Source: an uncultured Chitinophagaceae bacterium (lineage in GTDB: Bacteria; Bacteroidota; Bacteroidia; Chitinophagales; Chitinophagaceae). Taken from it: a stretch of DNA of 51,544 nt. Both the position numbers and the translations under genes were made by a program. The DNA is taken from assembly GCA_937858715.1 (NCBI GenBank), contig CALLZY010000032.1, positions 1-51,544 on the forward strand, given 5' to 3'. Under the pieces are notes generated by a model. The model saw only the letters and a program-made list of their open reading frames with translations, had not been told where the DNA came from and searched no databases. Within the stretch, counting starts at the first letter, position 1; every line of letters begins with the position of its first letter. Positions 41,573 through 48,974 of the stretch are shown here, one piece after another.

Positions 41573-42022
41573 ATGAGAATAAAACTTTACTCCCTTCTTT
41601 TATTAACCAGCGTACTCTTCTTTTCCTGCTCAAAAAATCTTGAAGAAAGCCTTACAGGTAACTGGCAGTTAACCAGGGCATGGAAACAACAACTCTTTGG
41701 CCGGGATTATTTTCAGACCGGGTATGAAAACGGCACCTTTACGTTCATGGATAATGGCAACGCCTCTTATGTAAATGGTGCAGATACTCTCACCGGTTTT
41801 TGGAGGGCTTACAGGTATAATGATGGTTATTATAATCCGGGTACAGGACAATGGGAAAACCGCAATTATAAATATTTACGCATCAGCCTGGCCAACTACC
41901 CCCGCAACCTGAGGCTGGAATGGGAGTTTGATGACTTCAATTTCAGGGATCACCGTAATGAGATAAGGGCTGAGCAATTTACACTTGGTAATAGCAGGAT
42001 TTACCAGTTTGAGAAGCGATAG
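41573..42022 (+). CDS. lipocalin-like lipoprotein
   Basis: 149 residues with a lipoprotein signal MRIKLYSLLLLTSVLFFSC (lipobox LFFSC). The mature part has LTGNWQLTRAWKQQLFG, TFTFMDNGNASYVNG and LTGFWRAYRYNDGYY: a short beta-barrel of the lipocalin-like type common in Bacteroidota. The function is unknown. It is followed by a strong terminator and converges on the PorP/SprF gene. Confidence 0.72.
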   Translation: MRIKLYSLLLLTSVLFFSCSKNLEESLTGNWQLTRAWKQQLFGRDYFQTGYENGTFTFMDNGNASYVNGADTLTGFWRAYRYNDGYYNPGTGQWENRNYKYLRISLANYPRNLRLEWEFDDFNFRDHRNEIRAEQFTLGNSRIYQFEKR

Positions 42023-42043
42023 TACCAGTAGGACAGTATAAAT

Positions 42044-42074
42044 GAAAACCCCGGAACTCAATTCCGGGGTTTTC
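42044..42074. terminator. perfect 13-bp bidirectional terminator
   Basis: GAAAACCCCGGAA (42044-42056) and TTCCGGGGTTTTC (42062-42074) pair exactly around the loop CTCAA. A-tract and T-tract ends serve both converging genes. Confidence 0.9.
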
Positions 42075-42098
42075 AACAAGAGTAATTATTTGACATCA

Positions 42099-43121
42099 TC
42101 AGAATCTCGGGCAGTTCAATTTCTTAGCATTTGGGTCTACGGGTTTTTTTATAAAGATTAAAGAAATTTCGTTGCCTCCTATCGAATTTGAGGCTGCTTT
42201 GAGTGGGCTTATGTTTATATCATAAGTGTATCCAAATCTAAAAGACCCGAATTCAAGTCCGACGTAAGGTATTATAGCATCATTAACATTATTTACTCTT
42301 GCCCATATTCCTAAGAAAATGTTAGTAGGAGTTTCTTCGTTATTATTTGCATTATACATAAAAGCTCCACCGGCTACAGTATTGGTAGCCTTGGCCTGAA
42401 TGCTGTGCAATGCTGACAGGTGTATTGCATGATAAGAGCCCACAGGAATCTTACCGCCTGCATGAATGGTAGTGCGGGGAGTGAGCAAATACTGTCCGCC
42501 CTGGAAAGATTCTTTCGGCCTGTTGATATGATACATGGAAGCCCCGATGTAGAAATTGTTATAACCGTTAGTGCTTCCGTTGTAGAGCACACCTGCGTTT
42601 ACATCTGCATAGCTTACATTGATCTGCTTATTGGTAAAAATTTCGCTGGTAACCCCGGTAAAACCCAGGGGGGTAAGCATATCGGTAAATTTTACCTGGG
42701 TTACATCTAATCTTTTATTGACGTAAGCTCCTTGGAAACCGGCACCTATCTGGTGAAAGCCATCCTCGTCTAATCCTTTATGAAAAGCCAGAGATAAACC
42801 TGCATAGTTAGTTACCAGCACTCCATCGCCTGCCCTGTCTGTAACACCCAGCACACCCACACCTAACTGGTCAATATCAGCCAGCCGGTTTTTAAGCATG
42901 CCAAAATCAACTGAAGCAGTTTTTGTAACGAATGCATTCATTATGGTAGGCCACTGGTTTCTGTAATTGCCTGCCACACGAAACACACCATCGAATTTTC
43001 CGGTAAAGGCCGGGTTTAATGTAAGCGGTGAAGCAAAAAACTGGGAGAAATTAGGATCCTGGGCTTTTGCTGCACTAAAGAAAGACACACAAACAAGAAG
43101 CGTAAATAAGTTTTTTTTCAT
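42099..43121 (-). CDS. PorP/SprF-family type IX secretion membrane protein
   Basis: 340 residues from the ATG at 43121 (another ATG at 43130). Signal peptide ending AKAQ, then DPNFSQFFASPLTLNPAFTG, the invariant PorP/SprF start. The rest is a 14-strand-type barrel (YRNQWPTIMNAF, GLSLAFHKGL, LGIWARVNNVNDAIIPYVGL, FRFGYTYDINIS). Stand-alone PorP/SprF proteins are outer-membrane partners of type IX substrates of the CTD type B group. No such large substrate gene is adjacent, so its cargo lies elsewhere. The 236-nt upstream gap shows nothing further. Confidence 0.9.
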   Translation of the reverse strand: MKKNLFTLLVCVSFFSAAKAQDPNFSQFFASPLTLNPAFTGKFDGVFRVAGNYRNQWPTIMNAFVTKTASVDFGMLKNRLADIDQLGVGVLGVTDRAGDGVLVTNYAGLSLAFHKGLDEDGFHQIGAGFQGAYVNKRLDVTQVKFTDMLTPLGFTGVTSEIFTNKQINVSYADVNAGVLYNGSTNGYNNFYIGASMYHINRPKESFQGGQYLLTPRTTIHAGGKIPVGSYHAIHLSALHSIQAKATNTVAGGAFMYNANNNEETPTNIFLGIWARVNNVNDAIIPYVGLEFGSFRFGYTYDINISPLKAASNSIGGNEISLIFIKKPVDPNAKKLNCPRF

Positions 43122-43366
43122 TTTCAGCATTACTGTTTTATCACTATCCGTTTAACAGGTATAATCGTAAAGTAAAATATAAACGTTGTTCTTAACGTAT
43201 AATTGCCTTAACCCATACCTGATTTTACCGGTACGAAGCGGGAAAATACAACAATTATCAGACCCGAAAAAAGGAAAAATTGCTGCCTCTGGCTGTAGAA
43301 AACGAATCGCCAGAAACCATTTGACAAAATCTGCCCTACAGAATTAATTGCTAAGGGCTTATGATA

Positions 43367-44017
43367 TTACATCTGAATTTTGGTGCCATAGGCCAGGTCG
43401 CCAGCATCGCCAAGGCCCGGTACGATGTATCCTTTTGCCGTCAGTTCATCATCAATATCGCCGCACCAGATGGTTACCGATGGCTCCTGGCGTTTAACAT
43501 ATTCAATTCCCACGGTGCAGGCAATGGCGGCTGCAATATGGATTGAGGAAGGCTTTCCTTCTTCTTTCAAAAACTGAATGGTTTTTACCAGTGACGAGCC
43601 TGTGGCCAGCATGGGATCTGAAATGATGAGGACTTTGTTTTCGATTTCGGGGCAGGAAAGATATTCGAGACTGATTTCAAAGCTGCCGTCTTTATTGTGT
43701 TTGCGGTAAGCAGAAACAAAGGCATTATCGGCTTTGTCAAAATAATTGAGCAGGCCCTGGTGCATAGGCAGGCCGGCACGAAGGATGGTGGCCAGCACAG
43801 GTTGCTCTTTCAGCAGTTTATGGTTGGCGGTGCCCAGCGGTGTTTGGATTTCTCTTTCTTCAAAGGGCAGCACTTTGCTTATTTCGTAAGCAATGGCTTC
43901 GCCGATGCGTTCCAGGTTGCGGCGAAAACGCATCCTGTCTGTCTGAACGGTTACATCCCGCAGTTCGCTTACCCAGTTACTTACCAAAGAGTGATTTTCG
44001 CTTAAGTTGACAACCAT
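43367..44017 (-). CDS. upp: uracil phosphoribosyltransferase
   Basis: 216 residues. It makes UMP from uracil and PRPP. The PRPP loop is ISDPMLATGSSLVKTIQFL and the C-terminal uracil-binding signature is GLGDAGDLAYGTKI. IGEAIAYEISKVLPFEE and VLATILRAGLPMHQGLL complete the family match. It is divergent from anmK. Confidence 0.95.
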   Translation of the reverse strand: MVVNLSENHSLVSNWVSELRDVTVQTDRMRFRRNLERIGEAIAYEISKVLPFEEREIQTPLGTANHKLLKEQPVLATILRAGLPMHQGLLNYFDKADNAFVSAYRKHNKDGSFEISLEYLSCPEIENKVLIISDPMLATGSSLVKTIQFLKEEGKPSSIHIAAAIACTVGIEYVKRQEPSVTIWCGDIDDELTAKGYIVPGLGDAGDLAYGTKIQM

Positions 44018-44121
44018 AAAGATTGAATATTTAATATTTCTGATTGAATATTGACTTACAAGTTAAACCTTTGCAGGTCAAATTCTCGCAAATCTAAATT
44101 CTGAAATCTGAAATCTGAAAT

Positions 44122-45219
44122 ATGTTTTACAGGGCTATCGGTTTAATGAGTGGCAGTTCTCTCGACGGGCTGGACATTGCTTTTGTTGAATTCCAGGAGC
44201 AGGGTGGTAAATGGACGTATGAAATAAAGGCGGCAGACTGCCTGCCTTACGAAGACGGCTGGGCCGAAAGGCTGAAGAATGCCATACATCTGCCGGCACT
44301 CGATTACCAGTTGCTGCACACAGATTATGGCCATTACCTGGGAAAGAAGGTAAATGAGTTTATTGATGGCAACGGGCTGCACTACCAGGCGGGACTGGTG
44401 TCATCTCACGGGCATACAACCTTTCATTTGCCGCTACAGGGGATGACCGGGCAAATAGGCGACGGCGCAGCCATTGCTGCTGAAACGGCGCTGCCGGTGG
44501 TAAGCGACCTGCGGGCTATGGATGTGGCTTTTGGCGGACAGGGGGCACCCATTGTGCCGATTGGAGAAAAGTTGCTGATGCCGGAGTATGATTACTTTTT
44601 GAACATAGGAGGCATTGCCAATATTTCCGTAAACAGGGAAGAATACATTGCTTTTGATGTGTGCCCGGCCAACCGGGTGCTGAATATGCTTGCCAACGAT
44701 GCCGGAAAGCCATACGATGCAGGCGGGGAAATGGCCGCAGGCGGGAAATTGAATGATGACTTGCTTGACAAGCTGAATGCACTGGATTATTACGCAAAGC
44801 CCTGGCCCAAATCGCTGGCCAATGATTTTGGAACCGATGTGGTGTACCCGTTAATAAAAGCAGCGGGCTGCACAGAGGCAGATGCGCTGCATACATTCTC
44901 TGAGCATATTGCCATACAGATTAGTATGTCGGTTGGAGCTTTGAGTAACCAGCAACCAGTAACCGGCAACCAGCAACTGCTCATTACCGGTGGCGGTGCA
45001 TTAAACACTCACCTTGTAAACCGGATAGCGGCACATGTGGCTGCACATAATATTGAAGTGGTGGTGCCCGAAGCGGCATTAGTGAATTATAAAGAGGCAA
45101 TTATTATGGCATTTATTGGTGTGCTGCGCTGGCGGCAGGAGAAAAATGTGCTGGCCTCTGTTACCGGTGCCCGGCGTGACAGTGTGGGCGGTGCTTTGTG
45201 GATGGGGGCAGAGGGGTAG
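44122..45219 (+). CDS. anmK: anhydro-N-acetylmuramic acid kinase
   Basis: 365 residues. It phosphorylates 1,6-anhydro-MurNAc during peptidoglycan recycling. Motifs: IGLMSGSSLDGLDIAFVEF at the N-terminus, FLNIGGIANISVN, YIAFDVCPANRVLNMLAND and ITGGGALNTHLV. The FDVCPAN form replaces the FDTGPGN of proteobacterial enzymes, which is usual in Bacteroidota as far as I recall. The stop codon (45217-45219) touches the first 21-bp repeat unit, so the array starts exactly at the gene end. Confidence 0.93.
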   Translation: MFYRAIGLMSGSSLDGLDIAFVEFQEQGGKWTYEIKAADCLPYEDGWAERLKNAIHLPALDYQLLHTDYGHYLGKKVNEFIDGNGLHYQAGLVSSHGHTTFHLPLQGMTGQIGDGAAIAAETALPVVSDLRAMDVAFGGQGAPIVPIGEKLLMPEYDYFLNIGGIANISVNREEYIAFDVCPANRVLNMLANDAGKPYDAGGEMAAGGKLNDDLLDKLNALDYYAKPWPKSLANDFGTDVVYPLIKAAGCTEADALHTFSEHIAIQISMSVGALSNQQPVTGNQQLLITGGGALNTHLVNRIAAHVAAHNIEVVVPEAALVNYKEAIIMAFIGVLRWRQEKNVLASVTGARRDSVGGALWMGAEG

Positions 45220-45465
45220 CAGGAGGCGTAAGTGAACTTGCAGGAGGCGTAAGTGAACTTGCAGGAGGCGTAAGTGAACTTGCAGGAGGTCTAAGTGAAG
45301 TTGCAGGAGGTCTAAGTGAAATTGCTGGAGGTCTAAGTGAACTTGCAGGAGGCATAAGTGAACTTGCAGGAGGCATAAGTGAACTTGCAGGAGGCATAAG
45401 TGAAGTTGCAGGTGGCGTAAGTGAGACTGTTCAATAAACTGTGCAGGGGCGGGTACTTAATAAAT
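45219..45465 (+). repeat. tandem array of ten 21-bp repeats with shared tail
   Basis: Ten head-to-tail units at 45219-45428 follow the pattern GCAGGAGG-(CGT/TCT/CAT)-AAGTGAA-(C/G/A)TT, with no spacers. A 37-nt tail (45429-45465, starting GTTCAATAAACTGTGC) follows. In one frame the units read A-G-G-(V/L/I)-S-E-(L/V/I) and end S-E-T-V-Q-stop. That frame opens at 45198 within anmK. A gene cannot be supported because no independent start signal or homologue is visible. Confidence 0.9.
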
Positions 45466-45545
45466 AAGAAGAGGGGCTGATACTTTGTGGTGTCGGCCCC
45501 TGTTTTTTCTTTTTGTTGTGTTCTTTTGACTTGATACAAAAGAAC

Positions 45546-45564
45546 CCTGCCTGCGGCAGGCAGG
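45546..45564. repeat. palindromic dispersed element
   Basis: CCTGCCTGC-G-GCAGGCAGG is a perfect 9-bp inverted repeat around a central G. A related copy lies at 48139-48157. It sits in a non-coding stretch between the two 21-bp arrays. Confidence 0.75.
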
Positions 45565-45591
45565 CAAAAGATCAAGGACAAAAGAATGGCT

Positions 45592-45610
45592 TCCCGAATC
45601 GAGTTCGGGA
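45592..45610. repeat. palindromic element TCCCGAA-N5-TTCGGGA
   Basis: TCCCGAA and TTCGGGA form a 7-bp stem around TCGAG. It resembles the TCCCGAT/ATCGGGA element at 48098-48115. Both types look like the short palindromes dispersed between Bacteroidota genes. Confidence 0.65.
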
Positions 45611-45750
45611 CAGGCCGCCCTTTTGTCCGGCCGGCGCACAGGGGAGTCTGTAATTATAAGACTGTTCATTGCTGGTTAGTGGATGGCGCAAGAACCTGCT
45701 GCCTGTTATGCGGGACAACGAAAGGTGCTGGGAATTTTCTAAACCGTTGT

Positions 45751-45798
45751 GCTGTTGGTCTCTTGGCTGCCCGCCTGGCTTTACGCAAGACCAACAGC
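45751..45798. repeat. 11-bp inverted repeat next to the second array
   Basis: GCTGTTGGTCT (45751-45761) and AGACCAACAGC (45788-45798) are exact reverse complements separated by 26 nt. The right arm runs directly into the partial first unit of the second 21-bp array. The 331 nt between the two arrays (45466-45796) hold this and the two palindromes above, but no gene I can support. Confidence 0.7.
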
Positions 45799-45950
45799 GG
45801 CGTAAGTTGCAGGAGGCGTAAGTAAACTTGCAGGTGGTCTAAGTGAACTTGCAGGAGGCATAAGTGAAGTTGCAGGAGGCGTAAGTGAACTTGCAGGAGG
45901 TCTAAGTGAGACTGTTCAATAAACTGTGCGGGGGCGGGTACTTAATAAAT
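45799..45950 (+). repeat. second 21-bp repeat array with the same tail
   Basis: A truncated unit (about 45796-45808) is followed by five full units at 45809-45913 of the same three variants as in the first array, then a 37-nt tail (45914-45950) that differs from the first tail by one base. This is a direct duplication of array plus tail. In the coding-like frame of the first array a stop (TAA, 45803-45805) lies just before the units, so this copy cannot be translated from upstream. Confidence 0.88.
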
Positions 45951-45968
45951 TGTAAAAGGAGTTGCTGC

Positions 45969-47096
45969 TTAATCTTCTTCCTCAGCGTCTTCGGTATCAG
46001 TATAATTAAATTCTACTTTACTTTGGGTAATAATCTCATTAAGTATTTCATTTAAGCAGCCCAATTTAATTGTTTCTTTAAATCTTTTTTTCAGTGTTGG
46101 GATATTTATGACTTCTTCAATGCAATTCATATATTTTTCAACTATTGTAGCTACTACATAAGTCTTTATTGCATTTGCTTTTATTTTTGCCAGTAATTTT
46201 TTTGTTTCTTCGTCCGATTTGATTACAAAAGTTATCGGGTATTTCTGGATTTTATCTATGTCAAGGAAATATTTTCTGAAGTCAAGATTTTCGGTAACCT
46301 GGAAAAACCTTCCCAAAGGCCGCATGACAAAATCAATGCCTCCGTCATTTGCATTTGTTTTTCCGGTTTTATACAGTTTCAAATTCTCTTTATTCAGGCT
46401 TTCCATGTCAAATCCCCAAATTATAGTTTGGTCACTATAGTAGGACTTTAGGATTGAGTAACTGACAATTTCAAATAATCTTGCATCAACGTTTGGAGCA
46501 AGCAGCCCTGTTATAAACCCAATTACTTTTCTCGATTTTTCCGCTTCTATCTTTTGAAGTTCCTCACAGGCCTTGATAAATCTTTCAAAGGCATCTTGTT
46601 TTGTTTTTACGTACTCGTTTATGATTTCAATTATTACAAGGGCAAGGTTATGTGTCGTTTTGCCAACCTTAACTTTCAATAAGTTTTCGTTAATCCAATA
46701 TCGGTTTGTTTCAAGGTTTCTGAGTATTGGTGTGAATTCGGAGTTAGGGAAAAACTTTTGAAATTCCGAGTTCATCCTGTTGTTGAAAGCATGATTTTGG
46801 AGGCTTGCTCCGAACGGAAGTTCTCTTTGTCTTTTAAAAAGGTGACTGAATATAGCACCTTCATATTTTGCGTATTCACCACCTTTGTTAAACTTCTTTT
46901 CTATGTAGTCCTCAACGATTACATAAACTGCATAAAGGTTGGCAAAACTAGAACGGGCCTTTGAGCCTTTGTTTGCAGAACGGGTTTTGAGGTTTATGTA
47001 TTGAATAAGCTGGCTTTTTTCAAATACCTCGCCTGCATTTTTACCAAAACTATTTTTCAGGATTGATTTAATCTTTTCTGTGAATGTATGTTGCAT
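45969..47096 (-). CDS. putative type II restriction endonuclease
   Basis: 375 residues from the ATG at 47096, overlapping the 3' end of the methylase gene by 29 nt. The N-terminal half is helical (TEKIKSILKNSFGKNAGEVF, SSFANLYAVYVIVEDYIEKK). The likely nuclease core is NDGGIDFVMRPLGRFFQV, an Asp-x(n)-Gln/Glu-x arrangement as in PD-(D/E)xK-type enzymes, followed by the recurring LDFRKYFLDIDKIQKYPITF. I do not recognise the exact restriction family. The role comes mainly from its pairing with an orphan-type adenine methylase and its strongly AT-rich composition. The acidic C-terminus is DTEDAEEED. Confidence 0.68.
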   Translation of the reverse strand: MQHTFTEKIKSILKNSFGKNAGEVFEKSQLIQYINLKTRSANKGSKARSSFANLYAVYVIVEDYIEKKFNKGGEYAKYEGAIFSHLFKRQRELPFGASLQNHAFNNRMNSEFQKFFPNSEFTPILRNLETNRYWINENLLKVKVGKTTHNLALVIIEIINEYVKTKQDAFERFIKACEELQKIEAEKSRKVIGFITGLLAPNVDARLFEIVSYSILKSYYSDQTIIWGFDMESLNKENLKLYKTGKTNANDGGIDFVMRPLGRFFQVTENLDFRKYFLDIDKIQKYPITFVIKSDEETKKLLAKIKANAIKTYVVATIVEKYMNCIEEVINIPTLKKRFKETIKLGCLNEILNEIITQSKVEFNYTDTEDAEEED

Positions 47097-47958
47097 CAGG
47101 CTCTTCAAACAATTTTAAATTGTGAATGGTGGCAATTTTGTCGCTTTCAAAAGTGCGGATTTCTTTTTTAAGTTTTTCTCCTTTGTAATCATTCGCTAAC
47201 TGCAATCTTCGCAAACCAATTTTTACATATTCATCCTGAAGTTCAATTCCAATAGAATTTCTTCCAAGTTCTTTCGCAACAAAACAAGTTGTGAAAGTAC
47301 CTGAAAAAGGATCCATAACAGTATCGCCTTTATTTGAACTTGCTTTGATTATCCTCTCCAGCAAAGCAACAGGTTTCTGAGTAGGGTGATTTTCATATTC
47401 ATCCATCCTGTAGCGAACCCTTGCAAACTCCCAAACATTTCCGGGTACTTTCTCAGTATTGTAAACAGTTGGAACAGGCTTACGGTAATCTATTAATTTT
47501 CTTTTAGAGCCTGTTTTGGCTTCAACCAAAATATCATTTGCATTAAAAGTATAGTCGTTCTTGTCTTTTACACAAAAAAGGATTGGCTCATACATTGAGC
47601 CGAAGTATTTTTTTGCCTGAACGCCGGAACTGTCATAAGACCATACTATCCTTGATAAAATATCAAGCTTTTTGCGGAGATAAATATCAAAGTATGGCAT
47701 GAACTGCGTTGCAGTCATTACATAAAAACTGCCATCTGGCTTTAGCTTCTGAATACAAAGGTCAAGCCATTTATAGCACCACTCCAGATAAGATTCTTCT
47801 GTTTTCCATTTTTCTATGTGACCGTTAAAGTTTTTCCCAATGTTATAGGGCGGGTCGGCAAAAATGAGGTCAACAGAATTGTCTTTAACCTGTGTTTGTA
47901 ATGCCTCTAAGGCATCTCCATGAATAATTTTATGTTTATCTGTGCCAAATAACTCCAC
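47068..47958 (-). CDS. YhdJ-like DNA adenine methyltransferase (beta class)
   Basis: 296 residues if started at GTG 47958 (TTG at 47964 is also possible; no in-frame ATG exists near the domain start). It is a beta-class N6-adenine methylase: catalytic motif IV LIFADPPYNIGKNF comes before the SAM motif I VMDPFSGTFTTCFVAKELG. SRIVWSYDSSGVQAKKYFGS, EAKTGSKRKLIDYRKPVP and RYRMDEYENHPTQKP are nearly the same as in E. coli YhdJ, which methylates ATGCAT. That target is inferred here. The open frame continues to 48126, but that part is encoded by intergenic palindromes and should not be annotated. Confidence 0.88.
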   Translation of the reverse strand: MELFGTDKHKIIHGDALEALQTQVKDNSVDLIFADPPYNIGKNFNGHIEKWKTEESYLEWCYKWLDLCIQKLKPDGSFYVMTATQFMPYFDIYLRKKLDILSRIVWSYDSSGVQAKKYFGSMYEPILFCVKDKNDYTFNANDILVEAKTGSKRKLIDYRKPVPTVYNTEKVPGNVWEFARVRYRMDEYENHPTQKPVALLERIIKASSNKGDTVMDPFSGTFTTCFVAKELGRNSIGIELQDEYVKIGLRRLQLANDYKGEKLKKEIRTFESDKIATIHNLKLFEEPDATYIHRKD

Positions 47959-48097
47959 TGTCAAATCTGTTATGATATGCTGTAAATTTAAGTAAAAATA
48001 AGGTTGCTGCTGATTAGGAGCCGGATTTTGCCAGACGCTTTCATAAGGCTGGGACTGGCATGCAAATACTAAGCATCGAACAGAGCCCTGAAGTGTG

Positions 48098-48157
48098 TCC
48101 CGATATTCATCGGGATAGACTTGCAACAGGTGATGATACCTGCCTCCGGCAGGCAGG
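48098..48157. repeat. pair of palindromic elements upstream of the restriction-modification genes
   Basis: TCCCGAT-ATTC-ATCGGGA (48098-48115) and CCTGCC-TCC-GGCAGG (48139-48153, followed by CAGG) lie between the methylase start and the LytTR regulator. Both have relatives on the other side of the restriction-modification genes (45592-45610 and 45546-45564), so the pair of genes is framed by the same two element types. The remaining part of 47965-48186 shows nothing further. Confidence 0.65.
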
Positions 48158-48186
48158 GAAGTACTGCTGCCGGGTACAAAAGATAT

Positions 48187-48921
48187 CTACAGCCCCAGCA
48201 CTTCTTTTAACTTGCCATAACCGCCGCGGCTTACTGGTACTTTGGCACCGGAACGCAGGATGGCGACATGGTTGTCTTTCTCGTATGGGTCTATGCGGGT
48301 TATCTGCTGCACATTTACAATGTAGGAACGGTGGCAGCGGGCAAACTGCTGTGCATCGAGCGACTGCTCGAAATGGTTCATGGTTTTGTTTTTGAGAAAA
48401 TATCCTTCGTGGGTGTGAATTTTTACATAATCGTCAGCCGCCTCGAGGTAGAACACATCATGCACGGGAATGATTTTTATTTTGCTGCCGTTCTTTACCA
48501 CAATGCGCTGGCTTTGTACCGGTGAGAAGGAGGCTGCTTCGATAAGTGCAGCGGTGGTTCTGTCAGCAGGTTTTTGTTCGGTCCATTTTGTGATGGCTTT
48601 GTCGAACCTTTCCTGGCTGAAAGGCTTGAGCAGGTAATCTACTGCATGGGCTTCGAATGCTTTGATGGCAAACTCATCGAAGGCTGTCGTGAATATAACG
48701 GCAGGCGGCTGCTCGAGCATTTCGAGCATTTCGAAGCCGGTTATCTTGGGCATCTGAATATCGAGAAAAATTAAATCGGGCTGGTGCTGCTGTATGGCTT
48801 TGAAACCATCAAAACCATCGCCGCATTCCTGCACCAGTTCGAGTTCGGGATGTTGCTGCAGGTATTCTTTTACAATGCTTCTTGCCAGCGGCTCGTCGTC
48901 AATGATTATTACTTTGCTCAT
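48187..48921 (-). CDS. LytTR-family response regulator
   Basis: 244 residues from the ATG at 48921. Receiver domain: KVIIIDDEPLARSIVKEYL, phospho-acceptor D54 in DLIFLDIQMPKITGFEML, and FTTAFDEFAIKAFEAHAVDY. LytTR domain (about 140-244): IKIIPVHDVFYLEAADDYVK, FARCHRSYIVNVQQI and SGAKVPVSRGGYGKLKEVL. It is the last gene of the operon with the LytS-type kinase. A C-rich repeat lies in the 53-nt gap between them. Confidence 0.94.
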   Translation of the reverse strand: MSKVIIIDDEPLARSIVKEYLQQHPELELVQECGDGFDGFKAIQQHQPDLIFLDIQMPKITGFEMLEMLEQPPAVIFTTAFDEFAIKAFEAHAVDYLLKPFSQERFDKAITKWTEQKPADRTTAALIEAASFSPVQSQRIVVKNGSKIKIIPVHDVFYLEAADDYVKIHTHEGYFLKNKTMNHFEQSLDAQQFARCHRSYIVNVQQITRIDPYEKDNHVAILRSGAKVPVSRGGYGKLKEVLGL

Positions 48922-48927
48922 AGTTGG

Positions 48928-48955
48928 CCTCCCCAAACCCCTCCGCAGGAGGGGC
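48928..48955. repeat. C-rich palindromic dispersed repeat between kinase and regulator
   Basis: CCTCCCCAAA precedes CCCCTCC-GCA-GGAGGGG (48938-48954), a perfect 7-bp hairpin with a 3-nt loop. It is the same type as the element in argC at 36576-36598. It lies within an operon, and without a strong T-tract it is not an obvious terminator. Confidence 0.7.
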
Positions 48956-48974
48956 TTTTAAATCGTTTAAAGTA

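Noticed and set aside
45161-45397. Minus-strand proline/serine repeat protein (PPASSL units)
   Set aside because: It is the antisense reading of the 21-bp array. The variation pattern is conservative only in the plus-strand frame.
45198-45437. 79-residue gene made of AGGxSEx repeats
   Set aside because: It starts inside anmK, consists almost only of the tandem units, and has no start signal of its own. Kept as a repeat and discussed as a finding.
45675-45800. Integron attC-like recombination site at the 11-bp inverted repeat
   Set aside because: No GTTRRRY/RYYYAAC core pair in the right places and no integrase gene were found.
45586-45825. 79-residue open frame between the arrays
   Set aside because: It crosses two inverted repeats and the start of an array, and has no recognisable domain or hydrophobic/polar pattern of a folded protein.
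45219-45950. CRISPR array
   Set aside because: Units are directly adjacent with no unique spacers, and no cas genes are present.
47968-48126. N-terminal extension of the DNA methylase
   Set aside because: It translates dispersed palindromic DNA and has no counterpart in YhdJ-like enzymes.
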